A DNA stretch of 64,000 bases from an uncultured Peptococcaceae bacterium (GTDB lineage: Bacteria; Bacillota; Peptococcia; Peptococcales; Peptococcaceae), in contig URZX01000011.1 in the NCBI GenBank assembly GCA_900552455.1, positions 1 to 64,000 of the forward strand, read 5' to 3'. This document shows positions 44,973-52,418 of the stretch, one piece after another (position 1 is the first letter of the stretch; every line of letters starts with the position of its first letter). Under the pieces are notes generated by a model that saw only the letters and a program-made list of their open reading frames with translations, did no database searches and was not told the DNA's origin. A program made the position numbers and the translations under genes.

Positions 44973-45728
44973 TTAAAGCACGAGACTCATCGAATCGGTG
45001 ATCTTTTTACGCAGTTCGAGGAAGTCATGACCGGTCAGGTTGCGAGGACGAGGTAGGTCGACGACGTATTCACCGGCGAGATGGCTAGGCAGCTTACCAT
45101 CGAGGATGATAATGCGGTCAGCCAGATAAATAGCTTCGTCGATGTTGGACGTTACGAAGAGAATCGTACGTTTTTCTTCCTGCCATACGCGCTCAATCTC
45201 AATTTCCATGAGGATACGGGTCTGAGCGTCGAGCTGACCGAATGGTTCGTCGAGGATGAGGAGCGTTGGTTCGTTGACGTATGCACGCGCAATACCAACA
45301 CGCTGTTTCATACCACCGGAAAGCTGGTTTGGATAGCTGTTTTCAAAGCCAGTCAGACCAACGAGGTCGATGTATTTCTGCGCCATTTTGCGGCGTTCTT
45401 CCTTGCCGATCCCTTTGAGCTTTGGCCCCATTTCGACGTTACCCATAACGGTACGCCAGAAGAACAGGGTGTAGCGCTGGAATACGAAACCAACTTTATC
45501 ACTAGGGCCATCCACTTCTTCACCGTTAACGTAAACGTGACCGGTAGTTGGCGCTTCGAAGCCTGCGATGAGACGCATCAGGGTACTCTTACCAGACTGC
45601 CCTGGTCCAAGGATGACGACAAATTCGTTTTCCTTTGCATGGAAGTTCATCGTCGACAAAACCTTCTTGTCGCCAAAGTTTTTGGAGATATCCACGCATT
45701 CAATTATATTTGTGTGTTTCTCGTCCAT
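44973..45728 (-). CDS. ABC transporter ATPase with Ser in place of the H-loop His
   Basis: A 251-residue NitT/TauT-type ATPase. Walker A is GPGQSGKST, the Q-loop region is [14 protein letters not shown], the signature [14 protein letters not shown] is canonical and Walker B is [12 protein letters not shown]. The H-loop, however, reads [11 protein letters not shown], with Ser (TCC, 45147-45149) where the switch His should be. A second ATPase heads the same operon with the complementary defect. The ATG at 45728 follows AAAGGGGG; a TTG at 45734 is in frame. It overlaps the end of the permease gene by about 25 bases. Confidence 0.92.
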   Translation of the reverse strand: MDEKHTNIIECVDISKNFGDKKVLSTMNFHAKENEFVVILGPGQSGKSTLMRLIAGFEAPTTGHVYVNGEEVDGPSDKVGFVFQRYTLFFWRTVMGNVEMGPKLKGIGKEERRKMAQKYIDLVGLTGFENSYPNQLSGGMKQRVGIARAYVNEPTLLILDEPFGQLDAQTRILMEIEIERVWQEEKRTILFVTSNIDEAIYLADRIIILDGKLPSHLAGEYVVDLPRPRNLTGHDFLELRKKITDSMSLVL

Positions 45729-46519
45729 GGACAAAGCCCCCTTTCAATCAGAGTCAGTGCGAAGGATGTCAGGAAGGATACGAGGCAGATGACGAGCATC
45801 CCGGCGATACACATCGCGGTGTTGTCAATTCTCATACCCTGGTTGATAACGAACCCGAGACCGCTGCGGGCACCGACCAGCTCAGCTGCGACCACGCAGG
45901 TCCAGGATGTGGACAGCGCGATCTGCAGACCTGCGAAGATAGCAGGGATACAGGATGGTGCAGTAACCTGGAGATGTTCCTGCCAATAGGTGGCGCCGAG
46001 GTTACGGATGCAGTCATAAAGTTCAGGGTCAACGAGACGGATCCCGTTGTAAGAGTTCAGAATAAGCGGTACCAAAGCACCGATGAAGATGATGAAGATC
46101 TTGGAAGCTTCGCCGATACCAAACCAGAGGATGGAAATGGAGATCCATGCGATAGGTGGCATTGGTTTGAAGAATTCGAAGATCGGACGTACGATCGCAT
46201 TAGCAGTTTTGTTGAAGCCCATCAGCACCCCAAGAGGAATACCGATGACAGCTGCCAAGAGAAACGCGATCATAACGCGGCGGAAACTGATCCAAGTGTG
46301 CATGAGCAGTGTGTAGCCAGCCAAACGAGACTGGAACATGTCGATCAGTTCAGTAACAACCTCCCAAGGGCGAGGCATCATCGTGGCATTACCAACGACG
46401 ACGATCAGATCCCAGATGCCCAAGAAGAGAACAATAGAGATAACGTTCAGAACACGTTTGTTGCGCAAGGCTTTTTGTAAAACATTACCGCCTCTAGCTT
46501 CAGAAATTGTTTCACTCAT
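45704..46519 (-). CDS. ABC transporter permease, second of two (NitT/TauT type)
   Basis: A 271-residue six-helix permease of the SsuC/TauC type. The coupling-helix region reads NSYNGIRLVDPELYDCI and YWQEHLQVTAPSCIPAIFAG. It is clearly related to, but distinct from, the permease encoded just upstream, so the channel is probably a heterodimer. ATG follows AGGAGGTGCC; the gap to the upstream permease is 14 bases. Its 3' end overlaps the ATPase gene. Confidence 0.92.
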   Translation of the reverse strand: MSETISEARGGNVLQKALRNKRVLNVISIVLFLGIWDLIVVVGNATMMPRPWEVVTELIDMFQSRLAGYTLLMHTWISFRRVMIAFLLAAVIGIPLGVLMGFNKTANAIVRPIFEFFKPMPPIAWISISILWFGIGEASKIFIIFIGALVPLILNSYNGIRLVDPELYDCIRNLGATYWQEHLQVTAPSCIPAIFAGLQIALSTSWTCVVAAELVGARSGLGFVINQGMRIDNTAMCIAGMLVICLVSFLTSFALTLIERGLCPWTRNTQI

Positions 46520-46533
46520 AGATAGGCACCTCC

Positions 46534-47343
46534 TTACTGACCTTTTCTGCTGCCCTTAACGAGCTGTTTTTCAATCAAGCCAACGATAACGGTGATGACG
46601 ACACCAGTCAGCGCAGTCAGAACCATCCCGAGGATGATCATGTCTGGCATCAGGAGACGACGGCCCATTTCGATGAAGAAACCAAGACCTCTATCGGCGC
46701 CGACCATTTCAGCGGCAACGAGGCAGGTCCATGCAGTTGCCAGAGCAACCTGCAGACCACCAAATACCATTGGTAATGCGGATGGTACGCAGACATTTCT
46801 AAAGATTTCCCAGCTGCCTGCGCCATAGGTTTTCGCCATGCGGATGTAGGTAGGGTTTGTCATCTTTACACCAGAGCAGGAGTTGATGACGCAAGGTACC
46901 AACGCACCGACAAAGATGATAAAGATCTTACTGAACAAACCAGTACCAAACCAGATAATGCAAAGAGGAATCCATGCAACGGATGGGATAGGGCGAACGA
47001 TTTCGAAGATAGGACGAACGAGACCGTCAAACGTCGTGAACCAGCCCATTGCCAAGCCAAGAGGAATACCAATGACCAGTGCGAGAATGTAACCGATCAG
47101 AGCTTCTTCCAAGCTGATACCGATATGCCCCCAAATGATCGTGCCATCAGGGTTCGGGTTGGATAATTTATCAATGAATAGCGAGATAACCTGTGTTGGC
47201 GACGCTAACAGATGAGGAGAAATCAGACCTGCGCGTACGATGCCTTCCCAGAATACGAGGAATACGCAGACAGAAACTACAGAGATCGCTGTATAGAAGC
47301 TTTGCTTCTTTTCTGTGCGTTTTAATTTTTTATTACTCGCCAT
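46534..47343 (-). CDS. ABC transporter permease, first of two (NitT/TauT type)
   Basis: A 269-residue permease with about six helices. The coupling region is NSCSGVKMTNPTYIRMAK followed by WEIFRNVCVPSALPMVFGG. It parallels the second permease along its length, including RPIFEIVRPIPSVAWIPL against RPIFEFFKPMPPIAWISI, which indicates an old duplication. The ATG at 47343 follows GGAGGTGTAAG; the frame is open to 47361. It lies 134 bases after the binding-protein gene, beyond an intercistronic hairpin. Confidence 0.92.
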   Translation of the reverse strand: MASNKKLKRTEKKQSFYTAISVVSVCVFLVFWEGIVRAGLISPHLLASPTQVISLFIDKLSNPNPDGTIIWGHIGISLEEALIGYILALVIGIPLGLAMGWFTTFDGLVRPIFEIVRPIPSVAWIPLCIIWFGTGLFSKIFIIFVGALVPCVINSCSGVKMTNPTYIRMAKTYGAGSWEIFRNVCVPSALPMVFGGLQVALATAWTCLVAAEMVGADRGLGFFIEMGRRLLMPDMIILGMVLTALTGVVITVIVGLIEKQLVKGSRKGQ

Positions 47344-47424
47344 ACTTACACCTCCACTCAAGAATTTTTTGCCTTCATCTCAGAAAGCAGGAGTGTTTTT
47401 GTTTCATGTCACGTCTTTAACAAA

Positions 47425-47460
47425 GAGGGGGAGTCTATTTTGTTTAACAGACTCCCCTCC
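47425..47460 (-). terminator. Intercistronic attenuator after the binding-protein gene
   Basis: The minus-strand stem GGAGGGGAGTCT / AGACTCCCCCTC (one imperfect position) with a 12-base loop is followed by TTTGTTAAAG. It is a leaky terminator or 3' stabiliser that would give more binding protein than permease. Confidence 0.55.
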
Positions 47461-47477
47461 ACCTTACAAATTAAATC

Positions 47478-48581
47478 TTAGTTCTTTTCGCCTTTAATTT
47501 CGATGGCTCTTTCGAGGAAGGAAGAATCAATGCAGAAGCCCTTGTCTTCGAGCTGCTGGCGTTCATCAGCAGTGTACTGACCCTGAGTTACAAAGTAGTC
47601 AGCAGACTTCTGGAGGTCTTCGAGCAGTTCGCCGCTCTGCAGCATTTCGAGCTGATCTTCAAGGCTTGGAATATCGTGGGATTCGATATCCAGTGCAGCA
47701 TTTTCTTCGCTAACGTCCATTGCGGCCCAATCGGTGAAGAAGCTGGAGATTTCAGCAGCCATATCGGTGCCTTCATCGTTGAAGCGGTCAGCGCCTTCGC
47801 TCATCATAGCGAGCATGCTTGCGATCGCGTCAGGATTTTCTTCAGCCATCTTAGGGTCAGCAACCCACAGCATCAGGCAGGTAGAGCCGACCTGTTCTGC
47901 AGTAGCAACTTCCTGCCAGCCTTTTTCCAGACCGGTGTAGAGGAATGGAGCCCAGAGAACGAGGTAGTCGCCTTCGCCGGATTCGAATGCAGCGATAGCC
48001 TGAGCCTGTTCAAGGTTACGAACGGTTACATCGTTTTCAGTGAGACCAAACTGTGCCAGGTAGCCGGACAGGGTGTAAGTACCGGTAGATACAGTCGTGG
48101 TCAGGAAAGTCTTACCTTTGATGTCTTCAGCAGTACCAAAGGTGCCGTTTTCGTTTTCAGTGTTAAAGACGACATCGCCTTCACGTGCCAGAACGGCGTT
48201 TGCACGGGATTCGTTGGAGGATACGCCAACGATTGGGGTGTCATAACGCAGTGCAGACATCAGAGTTGGTACGGAACCATTACTCATGATGGCGAGCTGG
48301 TTAGCAGGAACAGTCTGGACCATAGGCATCCCGGAGTCAAAATACTGCATGGTCATGTTGATGCCGTATTTTTCCTGGATGGATGGATCGGTCATGGTAG
48401 CATAGTACGCTGGCCAAGCATCGATCTGGCCCTGGAACCCGCCTTCTACAGAGATGACTTCGCCCTCACTGCTCGCGGATCCGCCACCGCCACCGCCGCC
48501 GCAGCCGGCGAGGGTGCCCAGTAAAGCGACTGATAAAACGACAGCTGTTGCGACTTTCCAAGATTTTCTGTGACGTTTCAT
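47478..48581 (-). CDS. ABC transporter substrate-binding lipoprotein (NMT1/TauA-like) with poly-Gly linker
   Basis: A 367-residue binding lipoprotein. The lipobox is TLAGC with Cys27, followed by seven glycines and a Ser/Glu linker (GSASSEGE). The mature domain has the NitT/TauT pattern INMTMQYFDSGMPMVQTV, IVGVSSNESRANAV and IKGKTFLTTTVSTGTYTL. The hinge and pocket residues do not identify the ligand; an anion, sulfonate or aromatic acid is possible. ATG at 48581 is 10 bases after GGGAG; an in-frame GTG is at 48590. It lies between the first ATPase and the first permease. Confidence 0.92.
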   Translation of the reverse strand: MKRHRKSWKVATAVVLSVALLGTLAGCGGGGGGGSASSEGEVISVEGGFQGQIDAWPAYYATMTDPSIQEKYGINMTMQYFDSGMPMVQTVPANQLAIMSNGSVPTLMSALRYDTPIVGVSSNESRANAVLAREGDVVFNTENENGTFGTAEDIKGKTFLTTTVSTGTYTLSGYLAQFGLTENDVTVRNLEQAQAIAAFESGEGDYLVLWAPFLYTGLEKGWQEVATAEQVGSTCLMLWVADPKMAEENPDAIASMLAMMSEGADRFNDEGTDMAAEISSFFTDWAAMDVSEENAALDIESHDIPSLEDQLEMLQSGELLEDLQKSADYFVTQGQYTADERQQLEDKGFCIDSSFLERAIEIKGEKN

Positions 48582-48634
48582 ATGAAACACACTCCCTTCA
48601 ATTTTTTACCTTTTATTCTTATGCCCAAGTGTTC

Positions 48635-49387
48635 TTACCACCACTTGATGGCATCGGTAACATAGTTACGAAGTTCTACGAAATCATCTGCCAACGCATC
48701 GCGTGGTCTTGGCAGATTGATCGGAATCGATTCCTTGATCGTCGTTGGTTTGTTGGTGAGTACCAAAATACGTTCTGCAATGTAGACCGCTTCTTCGACG
48801 TTATGCGTGATGAAGATAACGGTGTTGTGCAGTTCAGACCAGATACGTACGAGCTCATCTTCGAGATAGAAGCGGAGCTTAACGTCCAGCTGACCATAAG
48901 GTTCGTCCATGAGGAGCAAGTCAGGGTCAGTTGCAAACGCTCTCGCGATTGCCACGCGCTGCTCCATACTGGAGGAGATCTGTGCTGGATAGAGATCCTG
49001 GGTCTGTGTCAGACCAACGAGCTCCATAACTTCCTGCACTTTCTTTTCGATCTTGTCCTTTGGCCATTTTTTAATTTCCATACCATAAGCGATGTTTTCT
49101 TTGACTGTACGCCAAGGCAAGCAGGATGGTTCCTGGAATACGAAGGAAATACTGTGCTTTCTTGGGTCAGCCGGTTCACCGTCGATGAGAACTTCGCCTT
49201 CGCTTGGTACATACAAGGTTGACAGCAGGTTTAAGAACGTCGTCTTCCCGCAGCCTGTAGGACCTACGATAACGAGGAACTCACCTTTTTTAACGGTGAA
49301 GTTGATGTCATTCAGTACGAGCAGATCGCCGAAGCGTTTCGTCAGATGATTGACAACAACTTTGTCTTGTCTCGTGTCTTCTCCCAT
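48635..49387 (-). CDS. ABC transporter ATPase with degenerate signature motif
   Basis: A 250-residue NitT/TauT-type ATPase and first gene of the importer operon. Walker A GPTGCGKTT, Q-loop FVFQEPSCLPW, Walker B LLLMDEPYGQLD and H-loop FITHNVEEAVY are intact. The signature motif, normally LSGGxxQR, is ISSSMEQR (48968-48979 holds the ISSS codons), so both glycines are lost. The other ATPase of the operon has a perfect signature but lacks the H-loop His. A heterodimer is therefore strongly suggested. ATG at 49387 follows GGAAGTGG; the frame is open to 49456. The 5' leader is about 160 bases. Confidence 0.93.
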   Translation of the reverse strand: MGEDTRQDKVVVNHLTKRFGDLLVLNDINFTVKKGEFLVIVGPTGCGKTTFLNLLSTLYVPSEGEVLIDGEPADPRKHSISFVFQEPSCLPWRTVKENIAYGMEIKKWPKDKIEKKVQEVMELVGLTQTQDLYPAQISSSMEQRVAIARAFATDPDLLLMDEPYGQLDVKLRFYLEDELVRIWSELHNTVIFITHNVEEAVYIAERILVLTNKPTTIKESIPINLPRPRDALADDFVELRNYVTDAIKWW

Positions 49388-49557
49388 ACGTCCACTTCCA
49401 TTCTTTTGTAGTATTAGAAAATGAGTGCTACGATTGTTACGAATAGCAACAAGCAAGTCCCGGAAATAAAGCCGATTTATTTTTCCAATAAACCTTTATC
49501 AAACAATGATTGCGAAACTACCGACATTAACTTTGCTTATCGTTATCCTTTGTTTTA
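49388..49557 (-). other. Long 5' leader of the two-ATPase importer operon
   Basis: About 160 bases separate the predicted transcription start from the first ATG. A weak A/T hairpin (GGAAATAAA / TTTATTTTTCC) lies near 49459-49484. I recognise no riboswitch class and no clear terminator, but the length leaves room for one. Confidence 0.4.
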
Positions 49558-49585
49558 ATTATATCTTATTACAGACAACTGTCAA
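49558..49585 (-). promoter_or_regulatory. Consensus promoter of the two-ATPase importer operon
   Basis: The minus strand has a perfect -35 TTGACA (49580-49585), a 16-base spacer and a perfect -10 TATAAT (49558-49563). Both hexamers are consensus, so the operon can be strongly expressed. Confidence 0.85.
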
Positions 49586-49810
49586 TAAAATCCTAATATT
49601 TTTCCATTTATTATAGGAATATATATAGTTATTGCAATCTTTTTGTGAGGAAAGTTTTGTTTTACTCTGGACAAACCGAACGAAATGTGTTACGCAAAAG
49701 TCGCCACCAAGAAAATCACAGCCGTTTCTGAACTCCTGCTGTCAGCAGGAAAACGCTTCGCACATTTCACGCCAATTGTCAAGTGTCTGTGCTTGCAATC
49801 GTGCAAAAAT
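49586..49810. other. Non-coding stretch upstream of the importer promoter
   Basis: AT-rich sequence with no supported gene. It holds a small perfect palindrome, CCTGCTG-T-CAGCAGG (49735-49749). Open frames here lack credible start sites. Confidence 0.45.
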
Positions 49811-49849
49811 CGCAAAAAAAGAGCATTCCGCTTGTCGGAACGCTCTTTT
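49811..49849 (-). terminator. Terminator of the fumarase genes
   Basis: A 14-base stem with one mismatch (AAAAGAGCaTTCCG) and a 5-base loop is followed on the minus strand by a T run. It lies 52 bases after the fumarase beta gene. Confidence 0.8.
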
Positions 49850-49900
49850 GCGTCATCAATGATCTGCCAGCTGCTTTGGCAAATGGCTGGAGGTCAAAGT

Positions 49901-50461
49901 TCAGTCGTCAATTTCTGCGTACTGGGCGCGGCCGGTCTCGAAGAGATTGCCGCCGTGGGCATCGATGGCGACGATGGCTGCAAGGTTTTCAATCTCAAGA
50001 CGGCGGATGGCTTCTGTGCCAAGATCGTCGTAGGCGATGACTTCTGCTTTTTTGACGCTCTTGGAAATGGCTGCGCCGGTGCCGCCGATGGCGACCATAT
50101 ATACAGCGCCGTTGCGCGTGATGGCCTCGCAGACCGCCTGGCTGCGAGGTCCTTTTCCGAGCATGCCCTTGAGCCCAGCCTCATCCATGAGACGTGGCGC
50201 AAAAGCGTCCATGCGGCTGGAGGTCGTCGGCCCGATGGAGCCAATGGCCTGGCCTGGTTTTGCCGGTGTTGGGCCGGCGTAATAGATGAGCTGGTCGTGC
50301 CAGTCAACAGGCAGCGCTTCGCCGCGGTCGAGGGTTTCGACCATGCGCTTGTGTGCCTTATCGCGCGACGTATAGATCACGCCAGAGAGCATCACGGTGT
50401 CACCAGCGCGCAGATCGGCGAGTTCTTCTGCAATGAAAGGAACGTGAATGTGTTTTTCCAT
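49901..50461 (-). CDS. fumB: Fumarate hydratase class I, beta (C-terminal) subunit
   Basis: A 186-residue subunit of the two-part, iron-sulfur fumarase/tartrate dehydratase family. Landmarks are GDTVMLSGVIYTSRDKAH, the GPTTSSRMDAF substrate-binding loop and YMVAIGGTGAAISKSVK. With the alpha subunit it interconverts fumarate and malate. The ATG at 50461 is chosen because GAGGAGG lies upstream, within the end of the alpha gene; the frame is open to 50554. The two genes are 2 bases apart. A tartrate dehydratase function cannot be excluded. The symbol is tentative, since E. coli FumB is a fused enzyme. Confidence 0.9.
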   Translation of the reverse strand: MEKHIHVPFIAEELADLRAGDTVMLSGVIYTSRDKAHKRMVETLDRGEALPVDWHDQLIYYAGPTPAKPGQAIGSIGPTTSSRMDAFAPRLMDEAGLKGMLGKGPRSQAVCEAITRNGAVYMVAIGGTGAAISKSVKKAEVIAYDDLGTEAIRRLEIENLAAIVAIDAHGGNLFETGRAQYAEIDD

Positions 50462-50463
50462 GA

Positions 50464-51324
50464 TCAGTCCTCCTCTCCTTCGAGCACGATGCGCGCGTGC
50501 CGCGCTGCGTGGCAGTTGATGTTGACAGCCACTGGCAGCGACGCGATATGACATGGATAGGTGTTGATGTGCACGGCCAATGCCGTCACACGACCACCCA
50601 ATCCCTGCGGTCCAATGCCAAGCTTGTTCACACGCGCAAGGATCTTCTGCTCCATGTCGGCGTAGCGTGGATCGGCGTGATGGCTGCCGATCTCACGCGC
50701 CAGCGCTTCCTTGGCGATGGCGGTGGCTTTTTCCATGGTACCGCCGATGCCAACGCCGACGATGATCGGTGGGCACGGATTACCGCCTGCTTTTGAAACG
50801 GCGTCCACGACAAAATCGATGACGCCTTCTCTGCCGGCAGTCGGTTTGAGCATGCCGAGCGCACCCATATTTTCTGCGCCGCCGCCCTTTGGCATGAGAA
50901 TGAGCTCGCACTGATCGCCGGGAACGATGTTGTAATGGATCACTGCCGGCGTATTGTCACCGGTATTGGTGCGCTCAAACACTGGCTCTTCGACGATACT
51001 CCGGCGCAGATAGCCTTCGTCATAGCCAAGCCGCACTCCTTCGTTGATGGCCTGCGTGACATCGCCGCCAACGAGGTGCAGATCCTGACCAACGTTGCAG
51101 TAAACGACCATGGTGCCGGTATCCTGACACATGGCCTGATGTTCCTCGCGCGCCAGCTTGGCATTGGCGAGGATCTGATCGAAGCAGTAAATGCCGAATG
51201 GCGATTCTTCCTGAGCGCGTCCCTGCTCCAGCGCCTGCTCCACATCCTTTGGCAGATCGGTGTTCACCTGCACCGCCCAGGTGCGGATGGCCTCGGTAAT
51301 TTTTTTCACGTCTAAAGTTTTCAT
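50464..51324 (-). CDS. fumA: Fumarate hydratase class I, alpha (N-terminal) subunit
   Basis: A 286-residue catalytic subunit carrying the 4Fe-4S cluster. The three cluster cysteines are expected in MCQDTGTMVVYCN, MPKGGGAENMG-adjacent sequence and the segment around GNPCPPIIVGVGIGG; CQDTG and GGNPCPP are both visible. Hydration of fumarate feeds the C4 dicarboxylate branch. It starts with ATG after CAAGAGGAGCG. The pyrophosphatase terminator ends only 17 bases upstream of the ATG, so a separate fum promoter would have to lie within or above that hairpin. Confidence 0.93.
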   Translation of the reverse strand: MKTLDVKKITEAIRTWAVQVNTDLPKDVEQALEQGRAQEESPFGIYCFDQILANAKLAREEHQAMCQDTGTMVVYCNVGQDLHLVGGDVTQAINEGVRLGYDEGYLRRSIVEEPVFERTNTGDNTPAVIHYNIVPGDQCELILMPKGGGAENMGALGMLKPTAGREGVIDFVVDAVSKAGGNPCPPIIVGVGIGGTMEKATAIAKEALAREIGSHHADPRYADMEQKILARVNKLGIGPQGLGGRVTALAVHINTYPCHIASLPVAVNINCHAARHARIVLEGEED

Positions 51325-51340
51325 ATTGTCGCTCCTCTTG

Positions 51341-51371
51341 AAAAAAGAGACTGCCTGGCAGTCTCTTTTTT
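51341..51371 (-). terminator. Terminator between the pyrophosphatase and fumarase genes
   Basis: The perfect inverted repeat AAAAAAGAGACTGCC / GGCAGTCTCTTTTTT lies 4 bases after the pyrophosphatase stop and just ahead of the fumarase RBS. Confidence 0.85.
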
Positions 51372-51374
51372 CAT

Positions 51375-52310
51375 TTAACCTTCGTATGCCTTGGTGAGTG
51401 GTGGCACAACCTGTTTCTTTCTCGAGACCACGCCAGCGAGTTCTGCTGTGCCGTCGACGGCGGTGACACCGAAGGCAGTTTCAACCTTGGCGCTGTTGCC
51501 GACGATGAGACCGGTGGAATTGCTGTCGAGAATGTTGGTGATCAGGAGCAGATAGAGATCGTACCCTTCTTTTGCGCTGGCATCCTGCATGAGCGCTGTG
51601 AGCTCATCCTTGCGAGCGAGCACGTCGTTCACATCAACGGTATTGACCTGTGCGATGCGCACGGTGTTGCCGCCCATCGGGAAGCTCTTGGCATCCATGT
51701 TGAGCAGCTCGTCGCAGCTTTTTGCAGAAAGATTGGTGCCAGCCTTGAGCAGATCGAGGCCGTAGGTGTTGTAATCAACGCCAGCCAGCGCAGCGAGCGC
51801 GATGATGGCTGCTTCGTCTTCTTCGGTGCAGGTTGGCGATTTCATCAGCAGGGTATCGCTGATGACGGCGGAAAGCATGAGGCCTGCGATATCCTGTGGA
51901 ATATCGACGCCCTGCTCGTTGTACATTTTATAGAGAATGGTGCTGGTGCAGCCAACGGTTTCTGCGCGATAGTTCAGCGGCTCAACGGTTTCAATGTTGG
52001 CGATGCGATGATGGTCAACAACGCTCCAGATGCGATAGTCTGCGCGATCTGGCAGAGACTGCTGCGCTTCGTTGTGGTCGACGAGAGCGAGCACATCGCC
52101 TTCGCCGATAACATCCGCAGCCTTGGCGATGACCTGCGGCGCGCTGACGCCGAAATGATCAAGGGCAAATTGGGTTTCTTCAGATGGCGCACCGAGTGCA
52201 TAAGCGGTGGCTTCGAAACCGGTCTGGTTCAGAAGATAAGCATAACTGATGGCACTGACAATGGAGTCGGTGTCTGGATTGGCATGGCCAAAAACAAGAA
52301 CTTTACTCAT
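51375..52310 (-). CDS. ppaC: Manganese-dependent inorganic pyrophosphatase (family II)
   Basis: A 311-residue DHH-superfamily pyrophosphatase that hydrolyses PPi to phosphate in the cytoplasm. The metal motifs are FGHANPDTDS at residues 7-16, LVDHNEAQQS near 75 and VDHHRIAN near 98. The C-terminal DHHA2 domain ends with VSRKKQVVPPL, the conserved substrate-binding Arg-Lys-Lys. There are no CBS inserts, so it lacks nucleotide control. ATG follows GGAAAGAGGAAG. It lies 108 bases after the CLC gene. Confidence 0.97.
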   Translation of the reverse strand: MSKVLVFGHANPDTDSIVSAISYAYLLNQTGFEATAYALGAPSEETQFALDHFGVSAPQVIAKAADVIGEGDVLALVDHNEAQQSLPDRADYRIWSVVDHHRIANIETVEPLNYRAETVGCTSTILYKMYNEQGVDIPQDIAGLMLSAVISDTLLMKSPTCTEEDEAAIIALAALAGVDYNTYGLDLLKAGTNLSAKSCDELLNMDAKSFPMGGNTVRIAQVNTVDVNDVLARKDELTALMQDASAKEGYDLYLLLITNILDSNSTGLIVGNSAKVETAFGVTAVDGTAELAGVVSRKKQVVPPLTKAYEG

Positions 52311-52418
52311 GGTAGATCTTCCTCTTTCCTATTAATAATGTATTGACAGCGACGATGTCGCCTGATGACTTGTTGGTCCATTCATTATAGTAGCAAATTT
52401 TCGCGTGCTTGCCTAGGG

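Noticed and set aside
49632..49862. Small plus-strand ORFs between the importer promoter and the fumarase genes
   Set aside because: They lack RBSs, run into the fumarase terminator and resemble no protein.
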